A DNA stretch of 64,000 nt from Pseudomonas vancouverensis (lineage in GTDB: Bacteria; Pseudomonadota; Gammaproteobacteria; Pseudomonadales; Pseudomonadaceae): positions 1 to 64,000 of the forward strand of contig NZ_RRZK01000012.1 in the NCBI RefSeq assembly GCF_004348895.1, given 5' to 3'. Numbering within the stretch: position 1 is the first letter of the stretch; every line of letters starts with the position of its first letter. This document shows positions 25,700 through 35,348 of the stretch, piece after piece. The notes below the pieces were generated by a model. That model made no database searches, was not told the DNA's origin, and saw only the letters and a program-made list of their open reading frames with translations. Position numbers and translations under genes: made by a program.

Positions 25700-26631
25700 C
25701 GGCGCCCCCCGGCCAGTTTGCCCAGTTCGGCACGCAGTTGGTCGAGGGCCGGGGTGGCGGTGCTGAACATCATCAGCGGCACCTGGCTGCGCCGCAGCAA
25801 CGTGGCGACGTCCTTGAGCCGACCACTGAGAAAGTCGCCCAGGGGTTGATGCACCTGACGCCGCTCCACCGCCAGTTCAACCTGCAAATGTCCTTGAGTG
25901 ACCAGCACGTGACCGTTCTTTGGCAGGTTGAGGGCCAACGGGTCGTAGACCTGCATGGCAATCACATCGTTGTGCGCCGACAGTTGCCGCATCAGTTGCA
26001 AGGTGCGTTCATTGGCCCCGGCAAAGTCGCTGACGATGCAAATCAGGTGATCGTGGCCGGCCACCGCCAGGCAATGCTGCAACACCTTGTTGAGTTGATC
26101 TTCACCTTCAGCGTCCGGGTTGGCGGCGTTGAGTGCCTGGTTCTGCTCGGCGATACGGCTGCACAGCGCCTCGATTCGTTTGCGGCTGCGCAGCGGGGCA
26201 ATGCTGTCGATGCGCTGGTCGTTGAACACCAGCCCGCCGACCCGGTCACCGGCGTTGAACACCATCCACGCTGCCAGTGCACCCAGTTCGGCGGCGGTGA
26301 CGGATTTGAAACTGCGTTGCGAGCCGAAGAACATCGACATACGCTGGTCAACCAGAATCAATGCCGGGCGGTCGCGCTCTTCGGTGAACGTGCGTACCAC
26401 CGGTTTGCCGGTGCGCAGGGAGGCGCGCCAGTCGAGGTGGCGCAGATCGTCGCCGGGTTGATAGCGGCGCAGCTCATCGAAATTCAAGCCTCGACCGCGC
26501 AGGCGCGAAGCATGGTTGCCGGCGAGAATGCTGCCCTGGGGCTGGCGCGCAATGAAACTCAGGTCACGGGCCTGGAACTCCAGGGCCATCAATTGCGCCA
26601 GAGCGACATAGACCAGGCCGTCGGTGTTCAC
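25696..26631 (-). CDS. DUF58 domain-containing protein
   Basis: A 311-residue soluble protein. The DUF58 signature is visible as GRGLNFDELRRYQPGDDLRHLDWRA... (about 47-70, quoted in part), followed by a VWA-like fold (ALILVDQRMSMFFGS). DUF58 proteins always travel with MoxR ATPases. The start is a GTG overlapping the stop of moxR (GTGA), and its own stop overlaps the next ATG, so translation is coupled on both sides. It probably acts as an adaptor between the ATPase and the membrane VWA proteins. Confidence 0.92.
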   Translation of the reverse strand: MNTDGLVYVALAQLMALEFQARDLSFIARQPQGSILAGNHASRLRGRGLNFDELRRYQPGDDLRHLDWRASLRTGKPVVRTFTEERDRPALILVDQRMSMFFGSQRSFKSVTAAELGALAAWMVFNAGDRVGGLVFNDQRIDSIAPLRSRKRIEALCSRIAEQNQALNAANPDAEGEDQLNKVLQHCLAVAGHDHLICIVSDFAGANERTLQLMRQLSAHNDVIAMQVYDPLALNLPKNGHVLVTQGHLQVELAVERRQVHQPLGDFLSGRLKDVATLLRRSQVPLMMFSTATPALDQLRAELGKLAGGRR

Positions 26632-27608
26632 GCCGGAATCGCCACTTTATCGAGCAAACGGTCGAGCACCTGATCGGCCGTCACGCCATCAGCCACCGCG
26701 TCGTAGCTCAGTTGCAGGCGATGGCGCAATACCGGATGCACCACCGCACGGACGTTGTCCGGCGAAACGAAGTCCTGGCCCTGCAACCAGGCGTCGGCTC
26801 GGGCACAGCGGTCCAGGCCGATTCCGCCGCGAGGACTGGCACCGATGTTGATCCAGCGGCCCAGGTCAGCGTCGTAATCGGCAGGGTGGCGGGTGGCGTT
26901 GATCAGGTCGATCAGGTAGCGGTCGATGGCCGGGGAGACGTGCACCGCGCTGACTTCCCGCCGTGCGGCGAAGATCACGTCCTGGGACAATTCGAAGCCG
27001 TGCACGGCGGTCGCCTTGGCGCCGAGGGCCTGTTCTTCTTCGCGCAGCAGGCGCAGGACCTGGCTTTCGTTCTCCGCGCTCGGGTAGTCGAGCAGGACCT
27101 TCATCAGGAAACGGTCCATCTGCGCTTCCGGCAACGGGTAGGTGCCTTCCTGTTCAATCGGGTTCTGTGTGGCGACCACGATGAACAGTTCGGGGAGCTT
27201 GTGACTGTTGCCGGCCACGGTGATTTGCCGTTCTTCCATGGCCTCCAGCAACGCCGCCTGCACTTTGGCGGGAGCACGGTTGATTTCGTCGGCCAGAATC
27301 AGGTTGCCGAAAAGCGGCCCAGGCTGGAAGCGGATCTCGTTTTTGCCCTCGACCTGATGCAGCACCTCGGCGCCGGTGATGTCCGACGGCAGCAGGTCCG
27401 GGGTGAACTGGATGCGGCTCATCTTCGCGTCCAGGTGTTTGGCCAGCGCCTTGACTGTACGGGTCTTGGCCAGGCCGGGCAGGCTTTCAAGTAACAGATG
27501 CCCATTGGCCAACAGGCCGACGAGGATTTGCCTAATCACCTGGTCCTGGCCGAGTACCGCTTCGGCGATGCTCGCTTGCAGGGCATTGATGTCGTTGAGT
27601 GCAGTCAT
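26628..27608 (-). CDS. MoxR-family AAA+ ATPase
   Basis: A 326-residue AAA+ ATPase. Walker A reads SLPGLAKT (42-49), where most MoxR proteins have G at the first position (GVPGLAKT). Walker B is LILADEINRA (about 104-113), sensor 1 is VVATQNPIEQEGTYPLPEAQMDRF, and sensor 2 lies in GASPRGG. MoxR proteins are chaperone-like ATPases that insert cofactors or activate partner complexes. A strong AGGAGGT lies 4 bp before the ATG and overlaps the stop region of the upstream MetA-like gene. It heads the MoxR-DUF58-DUF4381-VWA-VWA/TPR-BatD module. Confidence 0.95.
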   Translation of the reverse strand: MTALNDINALQASIAEAVLGQDQVIRQILVGLLANGHLLLESLPGLAKTRTVKALAKHLDAKMSRIQFTPDLLPSDITGAEVLHQVEGKNEIRFQPGPLFGNLILADEINRAPAKVQAALLEAMEERQITVAGNSHKLPELFIVVATQNPIEQEGTYPLPEAQMDRFLMKVLLDYPSAENESQVLRLLREEEQALGAKATAVHGFELSQDVIFAARREVSAVHVSPAIDRYLIDLINATRHPADYDADLGRWINIGASPRGGIGLDRCARADAWLQGQDFVSPDNVRAVVHPVLRHRLQLSYDAVADGVTADQVLDRLLDKVAIPA

Positions 27609-27616
27609 GCCACCTC

Positions 27617-28564
27617 CTAGAAAAACGCCAGGGTCAGGTTGACGCTGAAGCCGTTGCCCTCAGGGCGGTTCTTGGTGTCGAACTCGGGGATCCAGCGGGC
27701 GTTGATATTGGCCTGGGCATCGGCGAACTTGCCTTCCCAGCCGAATGTCGGCCCGGCACCCACGGAGCGCCCGCGGAAGCCGCTATTGGCGCCTGAACCG
27801 GTGTCGTCGGTGAGCTGCTGGATGTAACCGGCCGCCATACCTGCGTTCCAGCCGTTGCCAAAGCCGTGGGTCCAGAGGGCATCGAGGGTGAAGAGGTCGC
27901 CGTTCTTGTAATCCGTCGCGTTGTTTTCGGTATAGAACTCGAGCCCCCCGGACAGGGTGAGTTCGCCACCCATGCCATCCAGGTGAGTGAAGGCGACAGT
28001 GGGCATGAAGGTGTAATTGTTCTGCCCGGGGTTGGCCAGGCGATTGTCGTTGTAGGCACCGGTCGGCAGGTAGATCGGCAGCGAGAACGAGATGTGGTTG
28101 AGTTCGTCGAAGTGATAGCCGGCGGCAATCGGCGTCACCAGCATGTCGGCGAACTGGGTGCCGGAGTCCCCGGTGCCCAGGGTGCGGCCTCGGGGGCCGG
28201 TGATGCTGGCGCTGATGTCGGTGTATTGCACCGGTACGCCGATGGCCGAGGCGTAGTTCCAACGGCCCTTGCCGGTATCCCAGACATGGGTGAAGTTGGC
28301 CATGGTGTAGGACACCTTGAGGTCAATACCGGTACTCAGCGCGCCGACGATGGGCACCTGAGCGCTGCCCTTGAGGCTGCCGTCGTACCAGAAACTGCTC
28401 AGCGACATCACCCAGCCGGGCTCCGGTGGCACGATCCCGGCGTTGGAAAACACTTGCAGACCGGTCATCGGCCGACCGCCACCGCCTTCTGCAGCCAGCA
28501 CCAGCGGGCTGCCACCCACGACGCACAAGGCCAATAAAGGACGTACTACAAAAGCCCTGACCAT
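27617..28564 (-). CDS. SphA/MetA-like outer-membrane transporter
   Basis: A 315-residue outer-membrane protein of the 'MetA-pathway of phenol degradation'/SphA type. A signal peptide (1-25, ending VLAA) is followed by a barrel with glycine/aromatic alternation (PEPGWVMSLSSFWYDG, SYTMANFTHVW, SFSLPIYLPTGAYN) and a C-terminal phenylalanine. Family members are thought to be channels for hydrophobic compounds. GGAG 7 bp upstream favours ATG 28564 over the GTG at 28576. It lies 8 bp before moxR and 12 bp after a small secreted protein gene, so it belongs to the same transcript and may bring the sulfatase substrate in or its product out. Confidence 0.87.
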   Translation of the reverse strand: MVRAFVVRPLLALCVVGGSPLVLAAEGGGGRPMTGLQVFSNAGIVPPEPGWVMSLSSFWYDGSLKGSAQVPIVGALSTGIDLKVSYTMANFTHVWDTGKGRWNYASAIGVPVQYTDISASITGPRGRTLGTGDSGTQFADMLVTPIAAGYHFDELNHISFSLPIYLPTGAYNDNRLANPGQNNYTFMPTVAFTHLDGMGGELTLSGGLEFYTENNATDYKNGDLFTLDALWTHGFGNGWNAGMAAGYIQQLTDDTGSGANSGFRGRSVGAGPTFGWEGKFADAQANINARWIPEFDTKNRPEGNGFSVNLTLAFF

Positions 28565-28576
28565 CGTTGACTCCAC

Positions 28577-28774
28577 TTACTGTTCTTGTTGATTTACAGG
28601 CGCCAGCATCGGCAATTTCCATTGATTGTTGCTGACTGTCGGTGCCGGCAGATAAAGGCACTGCGTCGCGCAGACAGGGGCGGCGGATGCAGGAGTGACA
28701 ACTGAGTTGGCCCCCACGCCGCAACTGACAAACATCGTCATCAGACCAAATCCGGCAGCGCGAACTGCAATGTG
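28577..28774 (-). CDS. Small exported protein, unknown
   Basis: A 65-residue protein. The N-terminus MHIAVRAAGFGLMTMFVSCG has signal-peptide character; SCG could be a weak lipoprotein box. The remainder contains a CATQC pair and a Pro/Gln-rich tail. GAGGG lies 7 bp before the ATG. It ends 12 bp before the MetA-like gene. No family recognised; it could be a small lipoprotein associated with the outer-membrane channel. Confidence 0.6.
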   Translation of the reverse strand, partial: HIAVRAAGFGLMTMFVSCGVGANSVVTPASAAPVCATQCLYLPAPTVSNNQWKLPMLAPVNQQEQ

Positions 28775-28787
28775 CATGGCAGCGCCC

Positions 28788-29114
28788 TCACTTTCCAAAT
28801 GTCATGTTGATTCCGTCGCGGCGCGTGAACGGCCACTCGGCAAGTATGTTGAAGGTATTGGAAACGGACTTGCAGGTGCTGCCTCCACCCAAACCGAGTG
28901 GGAAGTCATGGGCCGCTTCAAGCAGGCGCTTATCGAGGGAGTGGGAATTGCAGTCGAACAGGCGGGCCTCGTCATCCTCAGGATTGAGGACCGATGCGAG
29001 GAAACACGGGGCATCGCTTTTGCTGGCTGCCTGGGTTTTATCGGCGCCAACACAAAAAGCAGGTGCAGGCGAGGTCACCCTGATCTCGGCGCAATGCCCT
29101 GAATTTATCGACAT
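28788..29114 (-). CDS. Hypothetical cysteine-containing protein
   Basis: A 108-residue protein starting MSINSGHC, with GGGGG 5 bp upstream of the ATG. It contains five cysteines and no obvious hydrophobic signal or membrane segment. Its stop lies inside the ribosome-binding region of the next small gene (13 bp before that ATG), so it appears to be the first gene of the minus-strand operon that runs to the sulfatase. I do not recognise a family. The base composition is lower in GC than the neighbours. Confidence 0.55.
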   Translation of the reverse strand: MSINSGHCAEIRVTSPAPAFCVGADKTQAASKSDAPCFLASVLNPEDDEARLFDCNSHSLDKRLLEAAHDFPLGLGGGSTCKSVSNTFNILAEWPFTRRDGINMTFGK

Positions 29115-29451
29115 GTTTCCCCCGTTCCCTGGTGGCTCATTGGGCACTCGACCCTTATCGCTAGGCCGCTAGTGAGTAGTCCCTTTCCGATCGAGCCTGT
29201 AGGACGCGTCAGTTGAAGTTAGCAGTTAACCACGGGTTATCCAGTCGAACGGATTAATTCTTTGGTTTTGTGTACGGGTTATCGTTAATTTCGTGTACTG
29301 AAAAGTTAATGGATTACAGATGGTTGGGGTTGAAATCTCGAAGTGCGGTCATGTCGATGGAAGTGTGAGCCGCCAGAAACGGACGCATGGGGACGGTCGG
29401 AGACACGTCCTCGAACAGCAAGGTTAAGGACGTGTTGTGCCACGGGGTATT
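29115..29451. promoter_or_regulatory. AT-rich intergenic region with 10-bp direct repeats
   Basis: The stretch upstream of the operon that starts at 29114 is much richer in A+T than the rest of the window. It holds two exact copies of ACGGGTTATC at 29232-29241 and 29274-29283, 42 bp apart (about four helical turns), near several GTTAA sequences. This is the likely control region of the minus-strand operon. I cannot assign -10/-35 boxes or a regulator. Confidence 0.5.
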
Positions 29452-29877
29452 TCAGTTCTTCTTCGCCTGCTCCCACACCCTTGTTTCCTGCTCGCGCAGT
29501 TCCGGCGTGAACTCAGCCCCGAAATCCTCCATCTCGAACACCTGGCGAATCTCGATCTCGGCATCGGTGCCCGGCATCGGGTTGGGGCAGCGCTTGACCC
29601 ATTCGATGGCTTCTTCTTTGGACTTGACCTTCCATATCCAGAAACCGGCGATCAGCTCTTTCGTTTCAATGAAGGGGCCATCAGTGACCGTGCGTTTGTC
29701 GCCGGAAAATTTCACCCGGGCGCCTTTGCTGCTGGGTTGCAGGCCTTCGCCGGCGAGCATGACGCCGGCCTTGACCAGCTCTTCGTTGAAATTGCCCATG
29801 GCAGTCAGCAGTTCTTCGCTGGGCATGATGCCTGCTTCGGAATCGGCGCTGGCTTTGATGATGATCATGAATCGCAT
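29452..29877 (-). CDS. YciI-like (DGPF) family protein
   Basis: A 141-residue protein starting MRFMIIIKASADSEAG, with the family's diagnostic DGPFIETKELIAGFWI segment (about 66-81) and the ending of a ferredoxin-like fold. Relatives often sit next to sigma factors of the ECF type; none is nearby here. It stands alone, convergent to nothing, and is transcribed away from tpx. The biochemical function of the family is not settled. Confidence 0.9.
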   Translation of the reverse strand: MRFMIIIKASADSEAGIMPSEELLTAMGNFNEELVKAGVMLAGEGLQPSSKGARVKFSGDKRTVTDGPFIETKELIAGFWIWKVKSKEEAIEWVKRCPNPMPGTDAEIEIRQVFEMEDFGAEFTPELREQETRVWEQAKKN

Positions 29878-30248
29878 GGCAGGTGCTCCGTTTTAAGTGG
29901 TTGAGTCACTTGATTGTCGATTGGCGTTGGCGCGGATCGACAGGGCTCGGAAAAAAAAGCTGCATCTCACGCCAGCGTAGTGTTGTTTTCGACATTTATG
30001 GTTGATGAAGTGCTCAAGGGCAGGTACGTGCCTTTCGTCATTAACAAAGAGTGAGGGCCGGCGAGGAGGGTACGCTGTGGTCTACGACACATAATCTTGT
30101 GGGTTTTGAGGGCGAGTGAGGAACCTGTATCCAATTTTGTGCGTCAGCACATGACAATTTGGTTTTGACCGTAGGTCGTCGGACAATTTCGTGGTTAACT
30201 TCGGCCTCGTCAAAATTCTCCACAACAACGTTCAGAAGGATTCCGTTC
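29878..30248. promoter_or_regulatory. Intergenic region upstream of tpx
   Basis: No gene is supported here. A dyad TGTGC-GTCA-GCACA lies at 30138-30151, flanked by CCAA and TTGG, directly before a TTGACC (30165-30170) that could be a -35 box for tpx. No convincing -10 box follows at the right distance. AGAAGGA at 30234-30240 is the tpx ribosome binding site. Confidence 0.4.
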
Positions 30249-30749
30249 ATGGCTCAAGTCACTCTCAAAGGCGGTCCGGTTCAAGTCGAAGGCGAACTGC
30301 CAAAAGCCGGTTCCAAGGCGCCAGCCTTTTCCCTGGTTGCCGGCAATCTGTCCGACGTGACCCTCAAGGACTTCGCCGGCAAGCGCAAAGTGCTGAACAT
30401 CTTCCCAAGCATCGACACTCCGACCTGCGCGACTTCGGTTCGCCAGTTCAACGCCAAGGCCAACGAAGTGGCCAACACCGTTGTCCTGTGCATCTCCGCC
30501 GACCTGCCGTTCGCCCAGGCGCGTTTCTGCGGCGCCGAAGGCCTGGAAAACGTCCAGAACCTGTCGACCCTGCGTGGCGCCGAGTTCATCAAGAACTACG
30601 GCGTGGCCATTGCTGACGGTCCGCTCAAAGGCCTGACCGCCCGTGCCGTCGTGGTGCTGGACGAAAACGACAACGTGCTGCACAGCGAGCTGGTCAAGGA
30701 AATCGCTGACGAGCCGAACTACGAAGCGGCACTTGCCGTTCTGAAGTAA
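30249..30749 (+). CDS. tpx: Thiol peroxidase (Tpx)
   Basis: A 166-residue peroxiredoxin of the Tpx (atypical 2-Cys) class, reducing hydrogen and alkyl peroxides with thioredoxin as electron donor. The peroxidatic cysteine is Cys60 in [15 protein letters not shown] and the resolving cysteine is Cys94 in ARFCGAEG, the spacing expected for Tpx. There is no signal peptide, so it is cytoplasmic as written. It stands alone with its own terminator. Confidence 0.97.
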   Translation: MAQVTLKGGPVQVEGELPKAGSKAPAFSLVAGNLSDVTLKDFAGKRKVLNIFPSIDTPTCATSVRQFNAKANEVANTVVLCISADLPFAQARFCGAEGLENVQNLSTLRGAEFIKNYGVAIADGPLKGLTARAVVVLDENDNVLHSELVKEIADEPNYEAALAVLK

Positions 30750-30769
30750 GCAAGGTTTTACAATTGTTA

Positions 30770-30797
30770 ACGGCCTGGCCCTGTCCAGGCCGTTTTC
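30770..30797 (+). terminator. Rho-independent terminator of tpx
   Basis: ACGGCCTGG (30770-30778), a 6-nt loop and CCAGGCCGT (30785-30793) form a perfect 9-bp stem followed by TTT. It starts 20 bp after the tpx stop codon. Confidence 0.92.
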
Positions 30798-30930
30798 ATT
30801 TGTGTTTCAGTGTCTTGGAAACATCTCCTATTACGTAAGCTGAAAGTAAATTGCCGGTAAAGGCGCTTTGCTTCACCGCCGCCAGTGCTTATCGTTCAGC
30901 CTCACGAAATAAAGAAGCCCACGCGCCCCC

Positions 30931-32247
30931 ATGGTTGATCACTCAATGCAATCTTCGTCCCGTAGTCCCCGTCGCTGGCTGTTCGGCCTGCTTGTTCTGT
31001 TGGTCATCGCCGGTCTGTGCTGGAAATTCTGGCCGGCCGGTACTGCCCATAAGGAAGGAGCGGCGCCCAAGGCAGCTGCGGCAGGGCATACCGGTCGATC
31101 CGGGGCGATGCGACCAGGGTTCGGCGGTGCATCCGGCCCGATCCCGGTGCGTGTAGCGCCCGCCGTGAAAGGTGACTTCCCGCTGTACTACAAAGCGCTG
31201 GGCACGGTCACGGCGCTCAACACCATCAATGTGCGCAGCCGCGTGGGTGGCGAACTGATAAAGATCAATTTCGAAGAAGGGCAGATGGTCAAGGCCGGTG
31301 ACCTGCTCGCCGAAATCGACCCGCGTCCTTACCAGAACGCCTTGCTCCAGGCCGAGGGCACTCTGCTGCAGAACCAGGCGCAACTGAAAAACGCCCAGGT
31401 CGATGTCGAGCGTTATCGCGGCCTGTACCGCGAAGACAGTATTGCCAAGCAGACCCTGGACACCGCAGAAGCCCTGGTCGGGCAGTTCCAGGGCACCGTC
31501 AAGACCAATCAGGCGGCGGTCAACGACGCCAAGCTCAATCTCGAATTCACCAAGATCCGTGCACCGATTGCCGGACGCGTCGGCCTGCGTCAGCTGGATG
31601 TCGGCAACCTGCTGGCCGCCAATGACACCACGGCCGTGGCGATCATTACCCAGACCCAACCGATCAGCGTGGTCTTCACCCTGCCGGAAAACTCCCTCGA
31701 CACGGTGCTGGCCCGCTACCACAGTGGCGCCAAACTGCCGACCGAAGCCTGGGATCGTGGTGATACCAAGCTGCAGGCCACCGGCGTGTTGCAGAGCCTG
31801 GACAACCAGATCGATGTCACCACCGGCACCTTGAAATTCAAGGCACGCTACGAAAACCGTGACCAGTCGCTGTTCCCCAACCAGTTCGTCAACGTGCGTC
31901 TGCTTGCCGACACCTTGAAAGGCGTGGTGCTGGCGCCGTCCGCGGCGATCCAGTTCGGCACCAATGGCACCTTCGTCTATGCCCTGGATGGCGACAAGAA
32001 GGTCAAGATCCGTCAGTTGAAAATCGGCGTGAGCGACGGCCTCAACACCGTCGTCACCGAAGGCCTTGCCGCCGGTGATCGCGTGGTACTCGAAGGCACC
32101 GACCGTCTCAAGGACGGCAGCGACGTGGAAGTGGTCAACGACAGCCAGGACGTACCGACCACGCCGACCGAGCACTTGCAAGGCAAGTCGGCGGCGAACG
32201 CGGTTGACTCCGCGGCCACCGACAAGGCGAAAAAGGGCGGCGCATGA
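30931..32247 (+). CDS. muxA: MuxA/MdtA-type RND periplasmic adaptor
   Basis: A 438-residue membrane-fusion protein. N-terminal anchor (about 15-34, [20 protein letters not shown]), a flexible Gly/Ala linker, a barrel-sandwich/lipoyl domain ([20 protein letters not shown] ... [19 protein letters not shown]), an alpha-hairpin, then the second lipoyl half ([13 protein letters not shown]) and beta-barrel domains. It links the inner-membrane pumps to the outer-membrane channel. It is followed by two RND pump genes and an OMF gene with 4-bp overlaps, the arrangement of muxABC-opmB of P. aeruginosa (mdtABC of E. coli). Confidence 0.93.
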   Translation: MVDHSMQSSSRSPRRWLFGLLVLLVIAGLCWKFWPAGTAHKEGAAPKAAAAGHTGRSGAMRPGFGGASGPIPVRVAPAVKGDFPLYYKALGTVTALNTINVRSRVGGELIKINFEEGQMVKAGDLLAEIDPRPYQNALLQAEGTLLQNQAQLKNAQVDVERYRGLYREDSIAKQTLDTAEALVGQFQGTVKTNQAAVNDAKLNLEFTKIRAPIAGRVGLRQLDVGNLLAANDTTAVAIITQTQPISVVFTLPENSLDTVLARYHSGAKLPTEAWDRGDTKLQATGVLQSLDNQIDVTTGTLKFKARYENRDQSLFPNQFVNVRLLADTLKGVVLAPSAAIQFGTNGTFVYALDGDKKVKIRQLKIGVSDGLNTVVTEGLAAGDRVVLEGTDRLKDGSDVEVVNDSQDVPTTPTEHLQGKSAANAVDSAATDKAKKGGA

Positions 32248-35200
32248 ATCTCTCGCGGCTGTTCATCCTCCGCCCGGTAGCCACCACGCTGAGCATGCTG
32301 GCCATCGTTCTGGCCGGCGTGATTGCCTACCGGTTGTTGCCGGTGTCGGCGTTGCCCCAGGTCGATTACCCGACCATTCGGGTGATGACCCTGTATCCCG
32401 GTGCCAGCCCTGACGTCATGACGAGTGCTGTCACCGCGCCGCTCGAACGCCAGTTCGGGCAGATGCCGGGCCTCACGCAAATGGCGTCCACCAGTTCCGG
32501 CGGTGCCTCGGTACTGACCCTGCGTTTCAGCCTCGACATCAACATGGACGTGGCCGAGCAACAGGTGCAGGCAGCCATCAACGCCGCCACCAACCTGCTG
32601 CCGAAGGACCTGCCGGCGCCGCCGGTGTACAACAAGGTCAACCCTGCCGACACGCCGGTGCTGACGTTGGCCATCACCTCCAAGACCATGCTGCTGCCCA
32701 AGCTCAATGACCTGGTCGACACGCGCATGGCGCAGAAAATCGCCCAGATCAGCGGCGTCGGCATGGTCAGCATTGCCGGCGGCCAGCGTCAGGCGGTGCG
32801 GATCAAGGTCAACCCCGAGGCCCTGGCGGCCAACGGCCTGAACCTGTCGGATGTGCGTACCCTGATCGGCGCGTCCAACGTCAACCAGCCCAAAGGCAAC
32901 TTCGACGGCCCGACCCGGGTGTCGATGCTCGATGCCAACGACCAGCTGACGTCGCCCAAGGACTACGCCAACCTGATCCTGGCCTACGCCAACGGTGCAC
33001 CACTACGCCTCAAGGACGTCGCTGAAATCGTCGATGGCGCCGAGAACGAGCGACTGGCCGCCTGGGCTAATGAAAACCAGGCCGTACTGTTGAATATCCA
33101 GCGTCAACCGGGTGCCAACGTGATCGAAGTTGTCGACCGGATCAAGGCGTTGCTGCCGAGCATCACCGACAACCTGCCGGCGGGCCTGGACGTGGTGGTG
33201 CTGACCGACCGCACCCAGACCATTCGCGCCTCGGTCAAGGATGTGCAGTATGAGTTGCTGCTCGCCATTGCCCTGGTGGTCATGGTCACCTTTCTGTTTT
33301 TGCGCCGCGCCAGTGCGACCATCATTCCTTCGGTGGCGGTGCCGCTGTCGCTGATCGGTACGTTCGGCGTGATGTACCTGGCCGGGTTTTCGGTCAACAA
33401 CCTGACGCTGATGGCCCTGACCATCGCCACCGGTTTCGTGGTCGATGACGCCATCGTTATGCTGGAAAATATCGCCCGTTTCATCGAAGAAGGCGACACG
33501 CCGCTGAATGCGGCGCTCAAGGGTGCCAAGCAGATCGGTTTCACCCTGATTTCCCTGACCCTGTCGTTGATCGCCGTGCTGATCCCGCTGCTGTTCATGG
33601 CCGACGTGGTAGGGCGGCTGTTCCGCGAGTTCGCCATCACCCTGGCGGTGGCCATCCTGATTTCCCTGGTCGTGTCCCTGACCCTGACGCCGATGATGTG
33701 CGCGCGCTTGCTCAAGCGCGAGCCCAAGGAAGACGAGCAGGGCCGTTTCTACCGCGCCAGCGGCGCCTTCATCGACTGGATGATCGCCGCCTACGGGCGC
33801 AAGTTGCAGTGGGTGCTCAAGCACCAGCCGCTGACCCTGCTGGTGGCCATCGGCACATTGGCATTGACGGTGTTCCTCTACATGGCCGTGCCCAAGGGCT
33901 TTTTCCCGGTGCAGGACACCGGGGTGATCCAGGGTATTTCCGAAGCGCCGCAGTCGATCTCCTTTGCAGCCATGAGCGAACGTCAGCAGGAACTGGCCAA
34001 AGTGATCCTGGCGGACCCTGCGGTCGAGAGCCTGTCTTCCTATATCGGTGTCGATGGCGACAATGCCACGCTCAACAGCGGTCGATTGCTGATCAACCTC
34101 AGGGCGCACCATGACCGCGACCTGAGCGCTGCGCAGGTGATTGCCCGTTTGCAGCCTGAGCTGGACAAACTGGTCGGCATCCGCCTGTTCATGCAGCCGG
34201 TGCAGGACCTGACCATCGAAGACCGGGTCAGCCGCACTCAGTATCAGTTCAGCATGTCGTCGCCGGACTCGGAGCTGTTGAGCCTGTGGAGCGGGCGTCT
34301 GGTCGAGGCGCTGGGCGAACGGCCGGAGTTGACCGACGTTGCCAGTGACTTGCAGGACAAGGGCTTGCAGGTCTATCTGGTAATCGACCGCGATGCGGCG
34401 TCGCGGGTCGGGGTGTCGGTGTCGAACATCACCGATGCGCTTTACGACGCCTTCGGTCAGCGGCAGATTTCCACCATCTACACCCAGGCCAGTCAGTACC
34501 GGGTGGTGCTGCAATCGCAATCCGGCGAGAAGATCGGGCCGCAGGCGCTGGATCAGATTCACGTCAAGACCACCGATGGCGGGCAGGTGCGCCTGTCGAG
34601 CCTGGCCCATGTCGAGGAGCGCCAGACCCAATTGGCGATCACCCACATCGGCCAGTTCCCGGCGGTGATGATGTCCTTCAACCTGGCGCCCGGCGTGGCG
34701 TTGGGTAAGGCGGTGGAGATCATCGAGCAGGTGCAGAAGGACATCGGCATGCCGATTGGCGTGCAGACCCAGTTCCAGGGCGCGGCCGAGGCCTTCCAGG
34801 CGTCTCTGTCGAGCACCTTGCTACTGATTCTGGCGGCCGTGGTGACCATGTACATCGTGCTGGGCGTACTGTACGAAAGCTACATTCACCCCATCACCAT
34901 TCTCTCGACCTTGCCATCGGCAGCGGTCGGTGCCTTGCTGGCGCTGATCCTGACCGGCAATGACCTGGGCATGATCGCGATCATCGGCATCATCCTGCTG
35001 ATCGGTATCGTCAAGAAGAACGCGATCATGATGATCGACTTTGCCCTGGACGCCGAACGCAATCAGGGCATGGACCCGGAAAGTGCGATCTATCAGGCTG
35101 CGCTGCTGCGTTTCCGGCCGATTCTGATGACCACCTTGGCGGCGTTGTTCGGTGCCATTCCGTTGATGCTGGCGACTGGTTCCGGCGCCGAACTGCGCCA

Positions 35201-35348
35201 GCCGCTGGGTCTGGTGATGGTCGGCGGCTTGCTGTTGAGCCAGGTGCTGACCCTGTTCACCACGCCTGTGATCTACCTGTATTTCGATCGACTCGGTCGG
35301 CGCTGGGGGCATAAATCAGAGCCAGTGGAAGCGGTTGAGCAACCATGA
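32244..35348 (+). CDS. muxB: RND multidrug efflux pump subunit MuxB/MdtB
   Basis: A 1034-residue inner-membrane RND transporter of full length, with twelve expected helices in two halves and two large periplasmic loops. The proton-relay aspartates are present in [15 protein letters not shown] (TM4), and a conserved lysine-containing helix lies in [16 protein letters not shown] (TM10 region). Its ATG overlaps the muxA stop. Two different RND subunits in one operon mean a heteromeric MuxB/MuxC pump. Confidence 0.95.
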   Translation: MNLSRLFILRPVATTLSMLAIVLAGVIAYRLLPVSALPQVDYPTIRVMTLYPGASPDVMTSAVTAPLERQFGQMPGLTQMASTSSGGASVLTLRFSLDINMDVAEQQVQAAINAATNLLPKDLPAPPVYNKVNPADTPVLTLAITSKTMLLPKLNDLVDTRMAQKIAQISGVGMVSIAGGQRQAVRIKVNPEALAANGLNLSDVRTLIGASNVNQPKGNFDGPTRVSMLDANDQLTSPKDYANLILAYANGAPLRLKDVAEIVDGAENERLAAWANENQAVLLNIQRQPGANVIEVVDRIKALLPSITDNLPAGLDVVVLTDRTQTIRASVKDVQYELLLAIALVVMVTFLFLRRASATIIPSVAVPLSLIGTFGVMYLAGFSVNNLTLMALTIATGFVVDDAIVMLENIARFIEEGDTPLNAALKGAKQIGFTLISLTLSLIAVLIPLLFMADVVGRLFREFAITLAVAILISLVVSLTLTPMMCARLLKREPKEDEQGRFYRASGAFIDWMIAAYGRKLQWVLKHQPLTLLVAIGTLALTVFLYMAVPKGFFPVQDTGVIQGISEAPQSISFAAMSERQQELAKVILADPAVESLSSYIGVDGDNATLNSGRLLINLRAHHDRDLSAAQVIARLQPELDKLVGIRLFMQPVQDLTIEDRVSRTQYQFSMSSPDSELLSLWSGRLVEALGERPELTDVASDLQDKGLQVYLVIDRDAASRVGVSVSNITDALYDAFGQRQISTIYTQASQYRVVLQSQSGEKIGPQALDQIHVKTTDGGQVRLSSLAHVEERQTQLAITHIGQFPAVMMSFNLAPGVALGKAVEIIEQVQKDIGMPIGVQTQFQGAAEAFQASLSSTLLLILAAVVTMYIVLGVLYESYIHPITILSTLPSAAVGALLALILTGNDLGMIAIIGIILLIGIVKKNAIMMIDFALDAERNQGMDPESAIYQAALLRFRPILMTTLAALFGAIPLMLATGSGAELRQPLGLVMVGGLLLSQVLTLFTTPVIYLYFDRLGRRWGHKSEPVEAVEQP

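Noticed and set aside
30165..30190. Full sigma-70 promoter for tpx from TTGACC
   Set aside because: The -35-like box is good, but no acceptable -10 hexamer lies 16-18 bp downstream, so only the intergenic region is reported.
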